Positions 17,118 through 24,998 of a stretch of 34,146 nt of DNA are shown here, in pieces; the stretch's first letter is position 1, and every line of letters begins with the position of its first letter. Position numbers and translations under genes: made by a program. Location of the stretch: the NCBI GenBank assembly GCA_017744855.1, contig JAGIAK010000022.1:1-34146 (forward strand), written 5' to 3'. Source of the stretch: Microbacterium sp. (GTDB lineage Bacteria; Actinomycetota; Actinomycetes; Actinomycetales; Microbacteriaceae). The notes beneath the pieces are model-generated. The model worked only from the letters and a program-made list of their open reading frames with translations, ran no database searches and was not told the DNA's origin.

Positions 17118-18458
17118 TCAACTCGCGAGGAACGCGTCGTAGTCAGCGCGCGAGAGCTCGGCGTACGCGCGCCCCCACCCGAGCAGTGCGGCGGTGACGG
17201 CCCGCCCGCCGCCGACGTAGCCGGCGACCTCCGAGGCCGTGACCGACTGGCTGTGCGCACGGGCGATCACGGCCGCGCACGCCTGCGCATACGTGACGAA
17301 GGGGCCGTCGTCGAGCTCCTCGACCTCGACGCCGCCCTTCATGTCATGGAACTGCCTCACGTAGTAGTCGCCGTTCGGCGCGCGGAGGTGGCCGAGGAAC
17401 GGATCGGACAGCGCCTGCAGGATGCGCTGCATCGACACGACACGGGCGCCCTCGCCGTGCACGTCGATCAGCCGCTGCAGCGCGTCGGGCTGCGGCATCC
17501 GCCCGTACTCGACGAGCACGCTCTGCGACGCCTGCTTCGGCTGCATGAGCAGAGTGTTGTCCTCGCCGTCCTGGAACAGCACGAGGTAGCAGCGGGTGCC
17601 CACGCTGCCGACGCCGACCACGCGCCGCGCGACGTCGCTCACGCCGTAGTGCTCGAAGAGCAGTGCGACGTCGGGGCTCGCCGTCGCGCGGTACTGCTCC
17701 ACCAGCTCGTGCACGTTCGCGAGGATCTCGGATTCCACGGGACCCGTCGTCGGCTCCTGGTGCAGGAACACGCGGCGGCCGCCGGCATCCGCCTCGGTGA
17801 GCCGGCGCACGGCGCGCTCGCCGGTGCGCTTCTCCGCCTGTTTCACCGAGCTGCGGATCGCCTTCTGCGACGCCTTGTCGAGCAGCCCGCGAGTCGCCTG
17901 CACGTCGAAGTGGGAGAAGTAGCGGTCTTTGGGACTGCGCGCGGTGGCCCGCGCGATGCCGCGGGCGTAGGTGGCGACGGCGGCCGTCGCGGCCTCGTCG
18001 ATGACGGCATCCGTTCGGCCCGACGCCTGACCGCCGATGACGATGCTGGCGACCAGCCTCTTCACGTCCCACTCCCAGGGCGCCCACGCCGACTCGTCGA
18101 AGTCGTTCAGGTCGAACACCAGGCTGCGCTGCGGGGAGGCGTAGAAGCCGAAGTTCGAGACGTGCGCATCGCCGCAGGAGGCCACGAGGATGCCGCTGTG
18201 CGGGGCGTCGGCGAGATCGGCGGCCATCAGCGCCGCCGTGCCGCGGAAGAAGGCGAAGGGGCTCGCGGACATCCGCTCCCGGCGCAGCGGCACGAGGTCC
18301 TGCTGCCGATCGCGGTTCTGCGCCGCCAGGACGCCGAGGGGGTCACGGACGCCGGTGGGGAGCCCGGCCAGCGCCCGGCGTGGCGTGCGGTGACGGGCTT
18401 CCGCTCCGCGCTGAAGGAGGGCGGAGTGCGACGGCTGCGGCGTCCAGTCGGTGACCAT
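17118..18458 (-). CDS. DUF2252 family protein
   Basis: A 446-residue cytoplasmic protein. Family blocks are VPLRRERMSASPFAFFRG, CGDAHVSNFGFYASP, FDLNDFDES and WEWDVKRLVAS. DUF2252 proteins share a kinase-like fold related to aminoglycoside phosphotransferases (HGDxHxxN-like and DxxDF-like motifs; here CGDAHVSN and NDFDE), but their reaction is not known to me. The start at 18458 lacks a strong ribosome site and is chosen because the DUF2252 N-terminal part aligns from there; longer in-frame starts exist upstream. Convergent with the GH38 gene and apparently unrelated to it. Confidence 0.8.
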   Translation of the reverse strand: MVTDWTPQPSHSALLQRGAEARHRTPRRALAGLPTGVRDPLGVLAAQNRDRQQDLVPLRRERMSASPFAFFRGTAALMAADLADAPHSGILVASCGDAHVSNFGFYASPQRSLVFDLNDFDESAWAPWEWDVKRLVASIVIGGQASGRTDAVIDEAATAAVATYARGIARATARSPKDRYFSHFDVQATRGLLDKASQKAIRSSVKQAEKRTGERAVRRLTEADAGGRRVFLHQEPTTGPVESEILANVHELVEQYRATASPDVALLFEHYGVSDVARRVVGVGSVGTRCYLVLFQDGEDNTLLMQPKQASQSVLVEYGRMPQPDALQRLIDVHGEGARVVSMQRILQALSDPFLGHLRAPNGDYYVRQFHDMKGGVEVEELDDGPFVTYAQACAAVIARAHSQSVTASEVAGYVGGGRAVTAALLGWGRAYAELSRADYDAFLAS

Positions 18459-18557
18459 GCGGCCATTGTGGCAGGAGCAGCGCCGGACCAGAACGGCGGA
18501 CCGTGCGGGTTTCCGCGAGCCGTTGTGGCGGACGCGGCGCCGGAGGATCATGGCGGG

Positions 18558-18968
18558 ATGGCGACCATCGACGACGTGCGGGAGATCGCGCTGGCGCTCC
18601 CCGGAACCGAGGAGCGGACGGGCGGCCACACGGGCGCGCCGGTCTGGCGGCTGACGAACGGGCAGTTCGCCTGGATCCGGGGTCCGCGCGCGACCGATCT
18701 GCGCCAGCTCGCCGACCTCGGACGGTCGTGGCCCGAGGGTCCGGTGCTGGGCGTGCGGGTCGCGTCGACGGAGGAGAAGGAGGCGCTGCTCGCCGCGGAG
18801 CCCGACGCCGTCTTCACGATCCCGCACTTCGACGGGTACCCGGCCGTGCTCGTGCGGCTCGACGCCATCGAACCCGATCGGCTCGCCGAGATCGTCGCCG
18901 ACGCGTGGCTGCTGCGCGCTCCGGTGCGGGTGGCAGCGGCCTGGCTGGCCGAGCGCGGTCTGCAGTAG
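18558..18968 (+). CDS. MmcQ/YjbR family protein
   Basis: A 136-residue protein with a CyaY-like fold family signature: the N-terminal block TIDDVREIALALPGTEE, then GAPVWRLTNGQFAWI, TIPHFDGYPAVLVRLD, and a C-terminal helix with AAWLAERG. GGAGG (18542-18546) lies upstream of the ATG. The family is often called DNA-binding, but its function is not established. It is divergent from the DUF2252 gene. Confidence 0.75.
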   Translation: MATIDDVREIALALPGTEERTGGHTGAPVWRLTNGQFAWIRGPRATDLRQLADLGRSWPEGPVLGVRVASTEEKEALLAAEPDAVFTIPHFDGYPAVLVRLDAIEPDRLAEIVADAWLLRAPVRVAAAWLAERGLQ

Positions 18969-18982
18969 CGACCGAGAGCGGG

Positions 18983-19573
18983 TCAGGCCGGGTCGAGGCG
19001 CAGCACCTCGGGCGACTCGCCGCCGGTGATCTCGTCGGCGATCCGGATGCTGCGCGCCAGGTCGTCGAGCGCACCGATCACCGTGCCGAAGCGCTCGCGC
19101 TCGCTGCAGATCGCGGTGAGCGTCACGAGGTGCGTTCCGGTGTCCCACGTGTAGGTGGCGAACGGCGGGGCGGTGGGCGACTCGGGCATCGGCACCACGA
19201 GCTTCTCTCCGACGCCGAGCCAGCGGGTGGAGAACGACTCGGTGTCGTCGTAATCCATCGGCATCGACGCGCGCGCGATGCGCACGTCGGGTGTCAGGGC
19301 CTGCGCGGTGACCATGGCGACGACGAGTTCGGGGTCGGCCTTCCACGTCCACACGAGCACGCGGCCGTCGGCCTTCTTCATGAGCATGGGCGCGGCTTGG
19401 CTCATCACCCAGGCCCCGAACCGCGACCCCGGCCGGGCCACGGCGCCGAAGGCGGTGTTCGCCTGGCCGAGCAGCATCCGGATCGCGGCCTTGCGGTGTC
19501 GCCGGCCCCTGAAGCCGAGCGAGTCGGTCACCGGGATCCAGAGTCCGGTGTCGGCGTCCGCTGTCAGTCTCAT
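18983..19573 (-). CDS. Hypothetical actinobacterial protein
   Basis: A 196-residue soluble protein that I do not recognise. Visible features are an N-terminal half with basic patches (FRGRRHRKAAIRM), a central MKKADGRVLVWTWKADPELVVAMVTA strand-helix region, and a C-terminal half with ATYTWDTGTHLVTLTAICSE and a helix before the end. No signal peptide, membrane span or cofactor motif is visible. Codon use and GC match the neighbours. It is convergent with the YjbR-like gene, with 14 bp between stops. It may be a real conserved protein, given the clean frame. Confidence 0.6.
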   Translation of the reverse strand: MRLTADADTGLWIPVTDSLGFRGRRHRKAAIRMLLGQANTAFGAVARPGSRFGAWVMSQAAPMLMKKADGRVLVWTWKADPELVVAMVTAQALTPDVRIARASMPMDYDDTESFSTRWLGVGEKLVVPMPESPTAPPFATYTWDTGTHLVTLTAICSERERFGTVIGALDDLARSIRIADEITGGESPEVLRLDPA

Positions 19574-19742
19574 GCCTCCACCGTACGGGGGAACGGCGGG
19601 AATCCGCCGTGAGAGGGCGCCGCCGGTCGGATGCCGGCCTTGCGGATGCCCGGTAAGCCTGGGCCGCGTGAACAGGGGCCTCGGGTAGAGTGGCCAGCGC
19701 CCGACCAGGGCATCCAGTGGCCGTTACCGTAAGGCAGCATCT

Positions 19743-20990
19743 GTGACCTCCTCCGACGACCCGATCGAGCCGTCGCGCACCACCGGCGCCGACCCCGCCA
19801 CCGCGGGGTCAGCCGCCGGTGATCGACCTCTGCGCATCCTCCTCGGATGCGACACCTTCTCGCCCGACATCAACGGCGCCGCCCGGTTCGCCGAGCGCCT
19901 CGCCGCGGGCCTCGTGCAGCGCGGGCACGACGTGCACGTGTCGGCCCCCAACCAGGCGTACCGTCGCTCGGCTCCGCACACCGAGGTCGTCGAGGGCGAG
20001 CCCATGACCCTGCACCGGCTGCCGTCGGTGCGCTGGGCCCCGCACGACTGGCTGCGGTTCGTGTGGCCGTGGCGCTCCAAACACTACGCGCGCCAGGTCC
20101 TCGACGCGGTGCAGCCCGATGTGGTGCACATCCAGTCGCACATCGTCATCGGCCGCGGCCTCGCCCGCATCGCGCACCAGCGCGGCATCCCGGTGATCGC
20201 CACCAACCACGTGATGGCCGAGAACATCCTCGACCACACCACCATGCCGAAGTTCATCGACGACCTCGTGCTGAAGTTCGCCTGGGCCGATGCCAAGCGC
20301 ACCTTCGACCTCACCAGGGCGATCACCACGCCGACCCGCCGCGCCGCCGACTTCCTGGAGCGCACCGTCGAGGTCGAGAACGTGATCCCGGTGAGCTGCG
20401 GCATCGACCGCACCCAGTACAACCCGGTGATCGGGCCCAGGGAGAAGAACCGCATCGTGTTCGTCGGCCGGCTCACGGCGGAGAAGCAGGTCGAGGTCAT
20501 CCTCAAGGCGATCACGAAGCTCGACCCCGCGCTCGACGTCACGTTCGACATCGTCGGCGGCGGCGACCAGCGCAAGCAGCTCGAGAACCTGACCGCGCAG
20601 CTCGGGCTCTCCGACCGCGTCGCCTTCCACGGCCGCACCACCGACGAGGAGCTGCGGGCGCTGCTGTCGCGGGCCTCGGTGTTCGCGATCGCGTCGATCG
20701 CGGAGCTGCAGTCGATCGCGACGATGGAGGCGATGGCCTCGGCGCTGCCGATCGTCGCCGCGGATGCCGTGGCGCTGCCGCATCTCGTGCACGACGGTGA
20801 GAACGGCTACCTCTTCGAGCCGGGCAACGTCGAGGAGCTCGCCGCACGTCTCACCGACGTGCTCACTGCGGAGCCGGCGGAGTACGAGCGGATGCAGCGG
20901 GCCTCGCTCGACGGCGTCCTGATCCACGACATCAACCGCACGCTCGACACCTTCGAGGCGCTGTACCGCGACGAGCCCCTGCCCGAGTGA
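19743..20990 (+). CDS. GT4 family glycosyltransferase
   Basis: A 415-residue GT-B protein starting at GTG 19743, with AAGG 8 nt upstream. The N-terminal Rossmann domain carries LLGCDTFSPDINGAARF, the glycine-rich acceptor loop typical of MgtA/PimB-like lipid glycosyltransferases. The C-terminal domain has IVFVGRLTAEKQVE and the EX7E-like region AELQSIATMEAMASALPIVA, which binds the nucleotide-sugar. No signal or membrane helix is present; such enzymes work at the inner face of the membrane. It overlaps the next GT4 gene by 4 bp. A diacylglycerol- or phosphatidylinositol-directed role is likely, but the sugar and acceptor cannot be told. Confidence 0.85.
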   Translation: MTSSDDPIEPSRTTGADPATAGSAAGDRPLRILLGCDTFSPDINGAARFAERLAAGLVQRGHDVHVSAPNQAYRRSAPHTEVVEGEPMTLHRLPSVRWAPHDWLRFVWPWRSKHYARQVLDAVQPDVVHIQSHIVIGRGLARIAHQRGIPVIATNHVMAENILDHTTMPKFIDDLVLKFAWADAKRTFDLTRAITTPTRRAADFLERTVEVENVIPVSCGIDRTQYNPVIGPREKNRIVFVGRLTAEKQVEVILKAITKLDPALDVTFDIVGGGDQRKQLENLTAQLGLSDRVAFHGRTTDEELRALLSRASVFAIASIAELQSIATMEAMASALPIVAADAVALPHLVHDGENGYLFEPGNVEELAARLTDVLTAEPAEYERMQRASLDGVLIHDINRTLDTFEALYRDEPLPE

Positions 20991-22198
20991 CGATGCACAT
21001 CGTCTTCTTCGGCGATCAGCACCTCGACTCCCTCGGCGGCGCTCAGGTCTCGATGCGCCTGCAGCGCGAGTTCCTGGAGCGTGCAGGGCACACCGTGACG
21101 GTGGTGGCGCCGCGCATGCACGGGCCGCGGGCGTCGGCCGTGCACGACCCGGCCAACATCGACCTCCCCTCCGTGCCGATCACCGCCGACCGTGAGTATG
21201 CGATGAGCTGGCCCGGCCGCTCCACCGATCGCGCGCTCGATCGCGCCATGACCCGGCGTCCGCCCGTCGACGTCGTGCATGTGCAGGCCGACTTCTGGGG
21301 TGCGTTCATCGGCCACCGCTTCGCCTGGCGCCACGGCATCCCGGTGGTGCACACCATGCACAACCGGGTGGACGTCGGTATCGCTGCAGTGACGCCGCTG
21401 CACCGACCGGTGCTCGCCGTACTCAACGCGTGGCGCCGTCGGGCCCTTCACGACATCGGGGACGCGGTGGCCGGCAGCGACGGGTGGGCGTTCCTGCGCG
21501 GACTCGCGGCCGGCGCCTCGGCCGTGACCGCGCCGTCGACCCACTTCGCCCGCCGGCTGGAACAGCACGACGTGTTCCGTCCGGTCGACGTGATCTGGAA
21601 CGGGATCGACGACGACGTGCGGGCGGCGACGCTCGCCGCGGCGCCCGACTCGCGCCCGCCTGGACGCCCGCGTTTCGTCTGGCTGGGGCGGATGAGCCCC
21701 GAGAAGAGGCTGCTGCCGTTCCTTGAGGCGTTCGTCGCCTCGGGTGTCGACGCCGAGCTGGAGATCATCGGCGGCGGTGGGCAGCGCGCGGCAGCCGAGA
21801 AGATCGTCGCCGGCCTCCCGCACGTGCGTTTCGCCGGAAAGCTGTCGTATGCGCAGACCCTTGCGCGCATCGAGGCGGCGGACGCGCTCGTGCAGACGTC
21901 GATCGGCTTCGAGACGCAGGGCATGACGCCGTTCGAGGCGGCGACCCTCGGCACCCCAGCGGTGATCAGCGACCCCGACATCGCCGCGGAGCTCGGCGGC
22001 GGCCTCTGGGCTGTCCCGGATGCCGACGGCACCGAGGCGCAGCGGATCGCGGCGCTCGCCGAGACGCTGCGCCTGGCGGCATCCGACATCGCCGGGGGAA
22101 CGGCGCCGGTGCCGCGGCCCGAGGTCGCGGACGCGTTCCGTCAGTCCTCGCGCACGGCGGCGATGATCGAGGTGTACGAGCGGGTGCTCGCGGACTGA
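20987..22198 (+). CDS. GT4 family glycosyltransferase
   Basis: About 403 residues; the GTG at 20987 overlaps the stop of the preceding gene (GTGA), and an ATG at 20993 is an alternative start. The N terminus MHIVFFGDQHLDSLGGAQVS shows the GT4 glycine-rich loop. The C-terminal domain has FVWLGRMSPEKRLLPFLEAF and the donor-binding block FETQGMTPFEAATLGTPAVI. It is co-translated with the upstream GT4, so the two probably act in succession on one glycolipid or polysaccharide. Confidence 0.85.
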   Translation: MTMHIVFFGDQHLDSLGGAQVSMRLQREFLERAGHTVTVVAPRMHGPRASAVHDPANIDLPSVPITADREYAMSWPGRSTDRALDRAMTRRPPVDVVHVQADFWGAFIGHRFAWRHGIPVVHTMHNRVDVGIAAVTPLHRPVLAVLNAWRRRALHDIGDAVAGSDGWAFLRGLAAGASAVTAPSTHFARRLEQHDVFRPVDVIWNGIDDDVRAATLAAAPDSRPPGRPRFVWLGRMSPEKRLLPFLEAFVASGVDAELEIIGGGGQRAAAEKIVAGLPHVRFAGKLSYAQTLARIEAADALVQTSIGFETQGMTPFEAATLGTPAVISDPDIAAELGGGLWAVPDADGTEAQRIAALAETLRLAASDIAGGTAPVPRPEVADAFRQSSRTAAMIEVYERVLAD

Positions 22199-22248
22199 GT
22201 CCGTCGCGCACCGGCGTCGGACGCGGGCTGCGCGGTCGCGGTCGTGGA

Positions 22249-22776
22249 TCAGCCGATCAAATACACCAGCCCCACGAGCCAGGAGACCAGGCGGCCGGCG
22301 AGCGTGGACCCGGCGAGACCCACGGCGATCGCGGCCATCAGGTGCGGTGCGGGACGACGCAGCGCGATGATCGCCGTCACGAGCGCGGCGGCGCCGGCCA
22401 GCACGAGGAGGATCGACGACACGTTGGAGACGGACTCGACCACGTCGTAGTTGCCGCTGCGGATGACGAACGGCGTGGCCAGCGACCAGAGGAAGCCGAT
22501 GCCGACAGCGATGATCGCGATGAGGAACGCGGTGCGCCCCAGCGTGTCGCCCGACGCGGTGGGGCCGTATGGGACGTTCGCGCCGGCGGCGCCGTACTGC
22601 GCAGCCGGAGCGCCGTAGGCCGGAGCCGCGGGGTACTGCGGGGCGCCGTAGGCCGGAGCCGCGGGGTACTGCGGGGCGCCGGAGCCCTGCGGGGTCGGGG
22701 CGTGCTGCGGGGCCGGGACGTGCTGCGGGGCCGGGGCGCCGGTGGGCTGCGGGGGATACTGCTGCGATTCGCTCAT
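22249..22776 (-). CDS. Membrane protein with Pro/Ala/Tyr-rich cytoplasmic N terminus (paralogue 1)
   Basis: A 175-residue protein; GGGAG lies shortly before the ATG at 22776. Residues 1-75 are low-complexity with QYPAAPAYGAP repeats. Residues about 80-175 hold three to four membrane helices, ending RLVSWLVGLVYLIG. The gene 16 bp upstream encodes a paralogue with the same ending pattern, indicating tandem duplication. Proline-rich tails on small membrane proteins are common in actinobacteria and may bind envelope partners; I know no function for this one. Confidence 0.7.
   Translation of the reverse strand: MSESQQYPPQPTGAPAPQHVPAPQHAPTPQGSGAPQYPAAPAYGAPQYPAAPAYGAPAAQYGAAGANVPYGPTASGDTLGRTAFLIAIIAVGIGFLWSLATPFVIRSGNYDVVESVSNVSSILLVLAGAAALVTAIIALRRPAPHLMAAIAVGLAGSTLAGRLVSWLVGLVYLIG
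22611..22676 (-). repeat. Two perfect tandem copies of a 33-bp coding repeat
   Basis: Copies at 22611-22643 and 22644-22676 are identical and encode an 11-residue unit (PQYPAAPAYGA in one phase) in the Pro-rich segment of the 22249-22776 product. Perfect identity suggests recent slippage and probable length variation among strains. Confidence 0.85.
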
Positions 22777-22792
22777 GAGGGGCTCCCGGCGA

Positions 22793-23440
22793 TCAGGCGA
22801 AGAGGTAGACGAGGTTGGTGAGCCAGGACACGAGCGTCCCGGTGATGCCGGCCGCGGCGATGCCGACCGCGATTCCGGCGAGGATCTTCGGGCCCTGGCG
22901 ACGGATGGCGACCAGGCCGATCGCGAGAGCGGCCACCGACGCCGCGACCACCACGAAGCCGAAGGCGAAGTTCACGATGCCGGCGAGGCCGTAGATCCCG
23001 AATCCGAGGGTGTTGAACATCAGCGGATAGAGGAGAGTCATCAGCAGCCCCACGCCGAGCCCGACGAGGGCGAGGATGAACGCCGTCCGCCCGAGCGAAC
23101 CTGCCGGCCGTGCGGCGGCGGGGGTGTACACCTGTCCGGGGTAGCCGAGTCCCTGAGCGGGGTACCCCGGCGCCTCCTGCGCGCCGTATCCCGGTGCGCC
23201 CTGGGGCTGTCCGTACTGCTGCGGTGCGTAGCCGGGCTGCTGTGGGCCGGGCTGCCCGTACTGCGGTTGCGGCGCGGGCTGCCCGTACTGGGGAGCCTGC
23301 CCGTACTGCGGCTGGCCCAACGGCTGCGGGGTGTACTGCGGTGTGTACTGCTGCGGGGGCTGACCCTGCGGCATCCCCAGGGGCTGCTGCGGTGCGGTCG
23401 GCTCGTGCGGCGGAACGGAGGGCTGCTGGGGCTCGCTCAT
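22793..23440 (-). CDS. Membrane protein with Pro/Gln/Tyr/Gly-rich N terminus (paralogue 2)
   Basis: A 215-residue protein. Residues 1-110 are rich in QYGQP and QQYTP repeats, and residues about 115-215 hold three to four hydrophobic helices (TAFILALVGLGVGLLM..., VSWLTNLVYLFA at the end). The membrane part resembles the downstream gene product (GRTAF-x-IA..., VSWL-x2-LVYL), so the two are a duplicated pair, probably in one operon. The disordered tail would face the cytoplasm or cell wall depending on topology, which I cannot fix. Function unknown. Confidence 0.7.
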   Translation of the reverse strand: MSEPQQPSVPPHEPTAPQQPLGMPQGQPPQQYTPQYTPQPLGQPQYGQAPQYGQPAPQPQYGQPGPQQPGYAPQQYGQPQGAPGYGAQEAPGYPAQGLGYPGQVYTPAAARPAGSLGRTAFILALVGLGVGLLMTLLYPLMFNTLGFGIYGLAGIVNFAFGFVVVAASVAALAIGLVAIRRQGPKILAGIAVGIAAAGITGTLVSWLTNLVYLFA

Positions 23441-23541
23441 GCTGTCGAGCGTAGTCCCGTGACCGCTCCCGTATGAGGTGTGTCGCGCGAACAGCGTTTT
23501 CGCGACCAGAGCTCATCCCGGAGCGGGGTGGTCGACGGGGG

Positions 23542-23679
23542 TCAGCGGTCGTCGACGTCGCGACCGGCGACGCGGCTCCAGTCGGTCGGCGCCGCACGGT
23601 AGCCGTCGCGTCGCAGTTCGATGACGGTGGCGACGAGCGCCCACACGCCGAGGGCGATGAGTGCGAAGACGAGTATCAT
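23542..23679 (-). CDS. Small single-span membrane protein (45 residues)
   Basis: The ATG at 23679 opens a 45-residue frame: about 19 hydrophobic residues (ILVFALIALGVWALVATVI) are followed by a basic/polar tail with ELRRDGYRAAPTDWSRVAGRD. Positive charges after the span suggest the C terminus faces the cytoplasm. No strong ribosome site is visible. It is divergent from the GlxA-type regulator gene (85 bp between starts). Function unknown; I judge it real from the clean membrane-protein composition. Confidence 0.55.
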   Translation of the reverse strand: MILVFALIALGVWALVATVIELRRDGYRAAPTDWSRVAGRDVDDR

Positions 23680-23764
23680 GGCAGAAACACTACGTTCAGC
23701 GCAGATCCGCCACGAGTGGCAGAATAGACGTTGGGCGTATGAAAACTGCCAAAACGGAGTGTGC

Positions 23765-24736
23765 ATGAAGACGGTCGCCTGCGTCATCCAAGACGGATTC
23801 GCCCCGTTCGAGTTCGGGGTCGCCTGCGAGGCCTTCGGGCTCGATCGCTCGGACGACGGCGTGCCGAACTTCGACTTCCGCATCGTCGCCCCGCGCGCCG
23901 GTGTCGTGCGATCCAAGATCGGTTTCTCGGTCAACGTCGAGCACGACCTGTCGTTCGCCTACGAAGCCGACCTCGTCGTGTTCTGCCCGCTGCCCAGGGA
24001 GTACTGGGACCGCGTCGATCCGCTTCTCATCGACCTCGCTCGCGATGCCGTCGCGCGCGACGCCTGGGTGATGAGCGTCTGCAGCGGATCGTTCATCCTC
24101 GCCGCGGCCGGCGTGCTCGACGGGCGCAAGGCCACGACGCACTGGATGTACGCGCACCACCTCGCGGCCATGTACCCGCAGATCGACATCGACCCCGACG
24201 TGCTCTTCGTGCAGGACGGCCGCATCATCACCAGCGCGGGGACGGCGGCCGGCATCGACGCCTGCCTGCATCTGCTGCGTCAGGAGGTCGGCGCCGAGCT
24301 GACCAACCGCATCGCGCGCCGCATGGTGGTGCCGCCGCAGCGCGACGGCGGCCAGGCGCAGTTCATCGACCGACCGATCCCCGTCGTCGCCACCGATTCT
24401 CTCGCGGCGGTCGCCGACTGGGCGGTCGCGCACCTGCGCGACGATCTCGGCGTAGACCAGCTCGCGGCGCGCGCCCTCATGTCGCCTCGCACATTCGCCC
24501 GACGGTTCAAGGCTGAGTACGGCGCGACGCCGGCGGCGTGGCTCGCCCGCCAGCGCATCCTGCATGCCCAGCGGATGCTCGAGCGCACCGAGCTGGGGCT
24601 CGATCAGATCGCGGCCGAGTGCGGCTTCGGCTCGGCGGCCGTGCTGCGGCAGAACTTCGCGCGCGTGCTCGGCACGACGCCGACGGCCTACCGTGCCCGC
24701 TTCTCGTGCACGACCGACGAGGCGCCGGCCGCCTAG
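23765..24736 (+). CDS. GlxA-type AraC-family transcriptional regulator (DJ-1/PfpI + HTH)
   Basis: A 323-residue protein; GGAG (23756-23759) precedes the ATG at 23765. Residues about 1-190 form a class-I glutamine-amidotransferase-like (DJ-1/PfpI) domain with the nucleophile-elbow block VMSVCSGSFILAAAGVL and the following ATTHW. Residues about 215-315 form two AraC helix-turn-helices (LAARALMSPRTFARRFKAEYG, and LDQIAAECGFGSAAVLRQNF). GlxA-type proteins control varied catabolic genes; the target is not visible here. It is convergent with the 49-residue ORF at 24744, 8 bp away. TGGCAG-like repeats upstream may be its own sites. Confidence 0.88.
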   Translation: MKTVACVIQDGFAPFEFGVACEAFGLDRSDDGVPNFDFRIVAPRAGVVRSKIGFSVNVEHDLSFAYEADLVVFCPLPREYWDRVDPLLIDLARDAVARDAWVMSVCSGSFILAAAGVLDGRKATTHWMYAHHLAAMYPQIDIDPDVLFVQDGRIITSAGTAAGIDACLHLLRQEVGAELTNRIARRMVVPPQRDGGQAQFIDRPIPVVATDSLAAVADWAVAHLRDDLGVDQLAARALMSPRTFARRFKAEYGATPAAWLARQRILHAQRMLERTELGLDQIAAECGFGSAAVLRQNFARVLGTTPTAYRARFSCTTDEAPAA

Positions 24737-24743
24737 CGTCGGA

Positions 24744-24893
24744 TCAGGAGGCCTTGGGGAAGAGGATGCGGAACGCGCGGAGGTAGCTGTTCGAGCGCTC
24801 GCCGTGGGCTGGCACGTAGAAGTCCGGGTCGATGTGGACGATCGGCTGGGCGCGCTCGTCGCCGGTCTGGGGGGTCTGGTCGTTGCGGGCCAT
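24744..24893 (-). CDS. 49-residue protein of unknown function under purine-regulon control
   Basis: The ATG at 24893 is preceded by a strong ribosome site, GGAGAGG (24908-24902 on the minus strand, 8-nt spacing). The soluble product starts MARNDQTPQTGDER, has a charged N-terminal half, then IVHIDPDFYVPAHGERSNSY and a C-terminal helix-like RAFRILFPK. There is no signal or membrane span. A promoter (TTGACG, 18 bp, TACTCT) and one of the four TTCC-N6-CGGAA palindromes stand directly in front, the same site that precedes the urate genes. I do not recognise the family. The promoter, operator, ribosome site and frame together argue for a real gene. Confidence 0.65.
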   Translation of the reverse strand: MARNDQTPQTGDERAQPIVHIDPDFYVPAHGERSNSYLRAFRILFPKAS

Positions 24894-24922
24894 GTCGGTC
24901 ACCTCTCCGTCGAGCTACTCAA

Positions 24923-24937
24923 TTCCATGATTCGGAA
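24923..24937. promoter_or_regulatory. Purine-regulon palindrome A
   Basis: TTCCATGATTCGGAA lies 30 bp before the start of the 49-residue gene and just downstream of its probable transcription start, a position suited to a repressor. It shares the pattern TTCC-N6-CGGAA with sites at 27095, 28666 and 32330. The pattern is typical of IclR-family operators. Confidence 0.7.
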
Positions 24938-24958
24938 ACTTCCTTCTGAACTATGAAA

Positions 24959-24988
24959 AGAGTACGGCGATGCCGGCCCTGCCGTCAA
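24959..24988 (-). promoter_or_regulatory. SigA-type promoter for the 49-residue gene
   Basis: On the minus strand, TTGACG (24988-24983) and TACTCT (24964-24959) are separated by 18 bp, just after the stop of the NRDE-like gene. The predicted start of transcription is near 24952, so palindrome A falls at about +15 to +29. Confidence 0.55.
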
Positions 24989-24998
24989 GGGTCCGACG

